9,110 bases of DNA from Rickettsiales bacterium (GTDB taxonomy: Bacteria > Pseudomonadota > Alphaproteobacteria > Rickettsiales > UBA3002), in assembly GCA_002725445.1 (NCBI GenBank), contig PBPD01000057.1, forward strand, positions 1-9,110. Direction: 5' to 3'. Under the pieces are notes generated by a model that was not told the origin of the DNA, did not search any database, and saw only the letters and a program-made list of their open reading frames with translations. Made by a program: the position numbers and the translations under genes. Positions 6,472 through 9,110 of this stretch are shown here, in pieces; within the stretch, counting starts at the first letter, position 1, and each line of letters starts with the position of its first letter.

Positions 6472-7242
6472 GGTCAATCTCCTGCATCGGTGTTATTAGA
6501 AACGCAGGCTATAAGCAAGCATTATGCAGGCCAGCTGGTGCTGGACAGTGTAGACATGCAGCTGCGTAAGGGGCAGATTCTGACCGTCGTCGGGCCCAAT
6601 GGTGCCGGTAAAACCACCTTGTTGCGAATGCTGCTTGGGCTGGATACGCCCGATAGTGGCGAGATCGTGCGCCATAGTAATGTGCGCATAGGCTATATGC
6701 CCCAGAAATTTACTGCACCCGCAACCATGCCCATGCATGTACGCAGCCTGCTGGAATTATACGTGCCGCGTAAAGCGCGGGGCAAGGCGCTGTCGGTTGC
6801 CAGTGAATTGCACATAACGCATTTATTGTCGCGTCAGGTGCATGAATTGTCAGGCGGTGAGTTGCGTCGCGTGCTGCTGGCGCGGGCACTCATAGCTGAC
6901 CCCGACGTGTTGTTGCTGGACGAGCCTATGCAAGGTGTAGACGTGAACGGGCAGGCGGAGCTTTACGCGCTGATCGAGGAGATTAATCAGTCACGGGGGT
7001 GCGCGGTGCTTATGGTGAGCCATGATTTGCACATCGTGATGGCCGCCAGCCACGAAGTGCTATGTTTGCATCACCATATTTGCTGCCAGGGCACCCCTGA
7101 AGATGTGAACCGTCATCCCGAATTTGTTGATTTGTTTGGCAAATCGCTGGCGCAGCATCTGGCGATCTACCCACACCACCACGACCATGCGCATAATTTG
7201 CAAGGCGATGTGGTTAGCCATAAAGGGTGCGACCATGGATGA
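6469..7242 (+). CDS. znuC: Zinc ABC transporter ATP-binding protein ZnuC
   Basis: The 257-residue cytoplasmic ATPase powers zinc import through ZnuB. All ABC motifs are intact: Walker A GPNGAGKT (42-49), Q-loop Gln79 in YMPQK, signature LSGGE (127-131), Walker B DVLLLDEP (146-153), a D-loop region GVDVNGQ (156-162), and the switch histidine His185 in VSHD. The C-terminal tail is His-rich (YPHHHDHAH, 234-242, and HKGCDHG at the end), a common trait of ZnuC-type ATPases and possibly a zinc sensor or buffer. The ATG at 6469 has no good Shine-Dalgarno; an in-frame GTG at 6490 would remove seven residues and also lacks one, so the start carries some doubt. The stop overlaps znuB by 8 bp, implying co-translation. 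The His tail, neighbouring znuA and domain size favour zinc over manganese. Confidence 0.94.
   Translation: MGQSPASVLLETQAISKHYAGQLVLDSVDMQLRKGQILTVVGPNGAGKTTLLRMLLGLDTPDSGEIVRHSNVRIGYMPQKFTAPATMPMHVRSLLELYVPRKARGKALSVASELHITHLLSRQVHELSGGELRRVLLARALIADPDVLLLDEPMQGVDVNGQAELYALIEEINQSRGCAVLMVSHDLHIVMAASHEVLCLHHHICCQGTPEDVNRHPEFVDLFGKSLAQHLAIYPHHHDHAHNLQGDVVSHKGCDHG
6478..6483 (-). promoter_or_regulatory. Shine-Dalgarno for znuA embedded in znuC codons
   Basis: The minus strand reads AGGAGA, 7 nt upstream of the znuA ATG at 6470. On the plus strand the same bases encode residues about 4-5 of ZnuC (Ser-Pro). This constrains both genes and supports the znuA start. Confidence 0.75.
7222..7227 (+). 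promoter_or_regulatory. Shine-Dalgarno for znuB inside znuC
   Basis: AAAGGG lies 7 nt upstream of the ATG at 7235, within the last codons of znuC. It decides the znuB start against the longer open frame reaching back to 7124. Confidence 0.6.
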
Positions 7243-8035
7243 AATTTTGCTGTATGCCATGATTGGTGGGTTAGCGCTCAGCTTTATCACCGGCCCGCTG
7301 GGATGTTTTGTGGTGTGGCAACGTATGGCCTATTTCGGTGAAACCGTAGCACATGGCACGCTGCTGGGCTTCGTGCTGTCGCAAGTGACGCAGTGGCCAT
7401 TATTTGTGTGTGTGCTAGCGGTAGCGGCGTCGGTGGCATTGGTGATGGATCAGCTCACACACAGCAAAAAACTCTCCAGCGATACTGGCCTCGGCATTGT
7501 GGCGCATGGGGCGCTTGCTGTTGGGATTGTGCTGATATCGTATTTTGGGCTTTTCAATGCTTCGCTGCACACATTGCTGTTTGGCGATATTCTGTTTATC
7601 GCACGCGATCAGATACTGTTGCTGCTGGGATGTGCGGCTCTATTTCTATTTGTTATGTTTTGGAAGTGGCGTGCACTTGTAGCCATTGCGGTTGATCCGG
7701 CTATTGCGGCGTCGCAAGGGGTCAATGTGCGCCTGCACCGTCTGGCTTTGGTGTTGGCGATTGCGCTGGTGGTAGCTTTCTCGTTTCAATGGGTGGGGGT
7801 GTTGCTGTTTGCCGCGTTGCTTATTGTGCCGCCTGCGGCTGCGCGTTTTGTATCCACAAACCCGACAGGCATGGCTGTTACCGCGACGGCATTATGCGTG
7901 TGTGCAACTCAAACCGGCATACAGCTCTCATTTGTAACCGACACAGCGACAGGCCCCACTATCGTGGTGGTAGCGCTGATGCTTTTTGTAATTTGCTTCG
8001 CTATGGGCGCTGTGTTGCAAAAGAGCCGGGGCTAA
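7235..8035 (+). CDS. znuB: Zinc ABC transporter permease ZnuB
   Basis: The 266-residue inner-membrane protein is typical in length for ZnuB and forms the zinc channel energised by ZnuC. It is hydrophobic throughout, with about eight membrane segments, the first at 5-28 (LLYAMIGGLALSFITGPLG). Family landmarks are QRMAYFGETVAHG (29-41), SSDTGLGIV (81-89), the DPAIAASQGV loop (154-163, the likely coupling region for ZnuC) and VGVLLFAALLIVPPAAAR (187-204). I chose the ATG at 7235, which overlaps znuC by 8 bp. The family N-terminus begins there (MDEILLYAMIGG) and a Shine-Dalgarno precedes it. The frame is open back to 7124, but that part translates the His-rich end of znuC out of frame and is not ZnuB-like. 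The 3' end overlaps metC by 4 bp, tail to tail. Confidence 0.94.
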   Translation: MDEILLYAMIGGLALSFITGPLGCFVVWQRMAYFGETVAHGTLLGFVLSQVTQWPLFVCVLAVAASVALVMDQLTHSKKLSSDTGLGIVAHGALAVGIVLISYFGLFNASLHTLLFGDILFIARDQILLLLGCAALFLFVMFWKWRALVAIAVDPAIAASQGVNVRLHRLALVLAIALVVAFSFQWVGVLLFAALLIVPPAAARFVSTNPTGMAVTATALCVCATQTGIQLSFVTDTATGPTIVVVALMLFVICFAMGAVLQKSRG

Positions 8036-9110
8036 GCAGCCTTGCGCATGCGGGTAAATGCCTCGGACAGATCGTGTTTTAAATCATCCATATGTTCCAG
8101 CCCCACATGCAACCGGATGCACACGGTGTCTTTGTCCCAATCACTGGCAGAGCGTAGTTTTGCAGGACGGAATGGGATAATCAGGCTTTCATAGCCACCC
8201 CAGCTATAGCCCAGCCCAAAATGCTCTAACCCATCGATGAAGGCAGTAAGTTGCTTGTCGGTGCAGCTATCGAACACAAACGAGAACAACCCGCACGAGC
8301 CTGTCATGTCGCGTTTCCATAAGGCGTGGCCGGGATGTTCAGGCAGTGCGGGATGCAGAATCTGTGCGACTTCGTCAAATGATTTCAACCATTCAGCCAG
8401 CTCCAATGCGGCGCGTTCATGGTTGGGCAGGCGCAGCGCCATGGTGCGAAGTCCGCGTAGTGCCAGATAGCATTCGTCTGAGCTTGGGCCATTGCCCAAA
8501 TGACGATAGGCGCGTTTGAGGGGCGCGTTATGTTTGTCTTTCACGCTCAGCGCACCCATGCATAAATCAGAGTGACCTGCGATATATTTCGTCGCTGACT
8601 GGATCGACACATCCACACCCAATGCGAATGCATCCATGTAAAGTGGTGTTGCCCATGTGTTGTCGCTCATCAGAATAATGTCATGCCGTTTGCAGATTTC
8701 GGCAATGGCGCGAATATCCTGCATTTCGAAGGTGAGCGATCCCGGGCTTTCCAAAAAGATCACCGAGGTGTTCTCGCGCACCAGCTCTTCCAGATTCGCG
8801 CCTGCATCGGGCGAGAAATAGCTGGTTTCCACCCCAAAGCGCGATAATTCATGGTCGCAATATTTGCGGGTAGGGGAATAGACGTTGTCGGCCACCAGAA
8901 TATGATCCCCCGCTTTGGTATAGGCTACCAGTGCGGTCACAATCGCGCTCAGGCCTGACGGAAACAGATAGGTCGCATCTGCGCCTTCAATTTCTGCAAT
9001 CGCATCGGCAAGTGCGGTAATGGTGGGGTTGCCGTTACGCCCATAGCCGTACGAGGTGGATTCACCACGCTCATAGGCGTCAAATTCTTCCAATGAGGGA
9101 AACAAAATAG
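8032..9110 (-). CDS. metC: Cystathionine beta-lyase (PLP-dependent), 5' end beyond the window
   Basis: About 359 codons of a Cys/Met-metabolism PLP enzyme are visible; whole proteins have about 390-400 residues, so some 30-40 N-terminal residues lie past 9110. The frame stays open to the edge, where it reads ..ILFPSLEEFDAYERG; the TTG at 9105 is an internal leucine, not a start. Numbering from that TTG, I see YGYGRNGNPT (Tyr21 and Arg23, phosphate-binding from the partner subunit), DNVYSP (Tyr76), Asp148 in SDNTWATP (PLP ring nitrogen), the Schiff-base Lys173 in SATKYIAGHSD, Trp302 in YSWGGYESL, and Arg331 in IRLHVGLEH (substrate carboxylate). The AGHSDLCMG and YSWGGYESL segments are typical of cystathionine beta-lyases rather than gamma-synthases. 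The reaction cleaves cystathionine to homocysteine, pyruvate and ammonia in methionine synthesis. It converges on znuB with a 4-bp overlap and has no evident functional link to it. Confidence 0.9.
   Translation of the reverse strand, partial: ILFPSLEEFDAYERGESTSYGYGRNGNPTITALADAIAEIEGADATYLFPSGLSAIVTALVAYTKAGDHILVADNVYSPTRKYCDHELSRFGVETSYFSPDAGANLEELVRENTSVIFLESPGSLTFEMQDIRAIAEICKRHDIILMSDNTWATPLYMDAFALGVDVSIQSATKYIAGHSDLCMGALSVKDKHNAPLKRAYRHLGNGPSSDECYLALRGLRTMALRLPNHERAALELAEWLKSFDEVAQILHPALPEHPGHALWKRDMTGSCGLFSFVFDSCTDKQLTAFIDGLEHFGLGYSWGGYESLIIPFRPAKLRSASDWDKDTVCIRLHVGLEHMDDLKHDLSEAFTRMRKAA

Noticed and set aside
6518..6537. AT-rich, dyad-like sequence within znuC (GCTATAAGC then GCATTATGC) as a Zur box
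   Set aside because: The two halves are not good inverted repeats of each other, do not match Zur motifs I know, and encode conserved N-terminal ZnuC residues.
7124..7234. Longer ZnuB starting at 7124
   Set aside because: These 37 codons read the znuC tail in another frame. The ZnuB family N-terminus and a Shine-Dalgarno fit the ATG at 7235.
8030..8041. Small hairpin GGCT-AAGC-AGCC at the znuB/metC junction
   Set aside because: A four-base stem without a T-tract is too weak to call a terminator.
9103..9105. TTG at 9105 as the metC start
   Set aside because: It would remove conserved N-terminal residues, and the frame is open to the window edge with family-like sequence (ILFPSLEEF). The gene is cut by the edge.

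Overview
The window comes from a gram-negative bacterium, most probably an alphaproteobacterium of moderate GC. The main evidence is the left half: hemC, hemD, a Mic60/mitofilin-family membrane protein and hemY run in that order, divergent from tsaD, which is an arrangement typical of alphaproteobacteria. I cannot name a genus. Coding density is extreme. The longest gap between assigned genes is about 48 bp, and most junctions touch or overlap. No RNA genes, insertion sequences, CRISPR arrays, phage genes or clear intrinsic terminators are visible.

Region 1 (1-2993, minus strand) is a tetrapyrrole/membrane operon. hemC (porphobilinogen deaminase) leads into hemD (uroporphyrinogen-III synthase) through a TAATG stop-start overlap. 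A Mic60-like protein and the first 43 codons of hemY follow; hemY leaves the window on the left. The HemC and HemD steps turn porphobilinogen into uroporphyrinogen III. The Mic60 homologue is the bacterial counterpart of the mitochondrial cristae-shaping protein. HemY-type proteins are inner-membrane TPR proteins linked to haem metabolism.

Region 2 (3041-4069, plus strand) is tsaD, the universal tRNA t6A modification enzyme, divergent from hemC across 47 bp.

Region 3 (4076-8035) looks like a metal/oxyanion transport block with genes on alternating strands. It holds an orphan ModA-like periplasmic binding protein (minus), a HupE/UreJ-like membrane protein that has lost most of the metal ligands of the nickel permeases (plus), and a zinc ABC importer. 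The importer is split into znuA (minus) and a divergent znuC-znuB pair (plus). The znuA and znuC start codons share one CATG.

Region 4 (8032-9110, minus strand) is most of metC (cystathionine beta-lyase). Its true start lies beyond the right edge.

Most genes are recognisable housekeeping or transport genes. The points worth a second look are the ModA-like protein without ModB/ModC and with altered oxyanion-pocket positions, the HupE-like protein with missing histidines beside a zinc importer, the zero-length znuA/znuC divergent junction, and the Mic60-haem gene linkage. I see no clear sign of a wholly new system.
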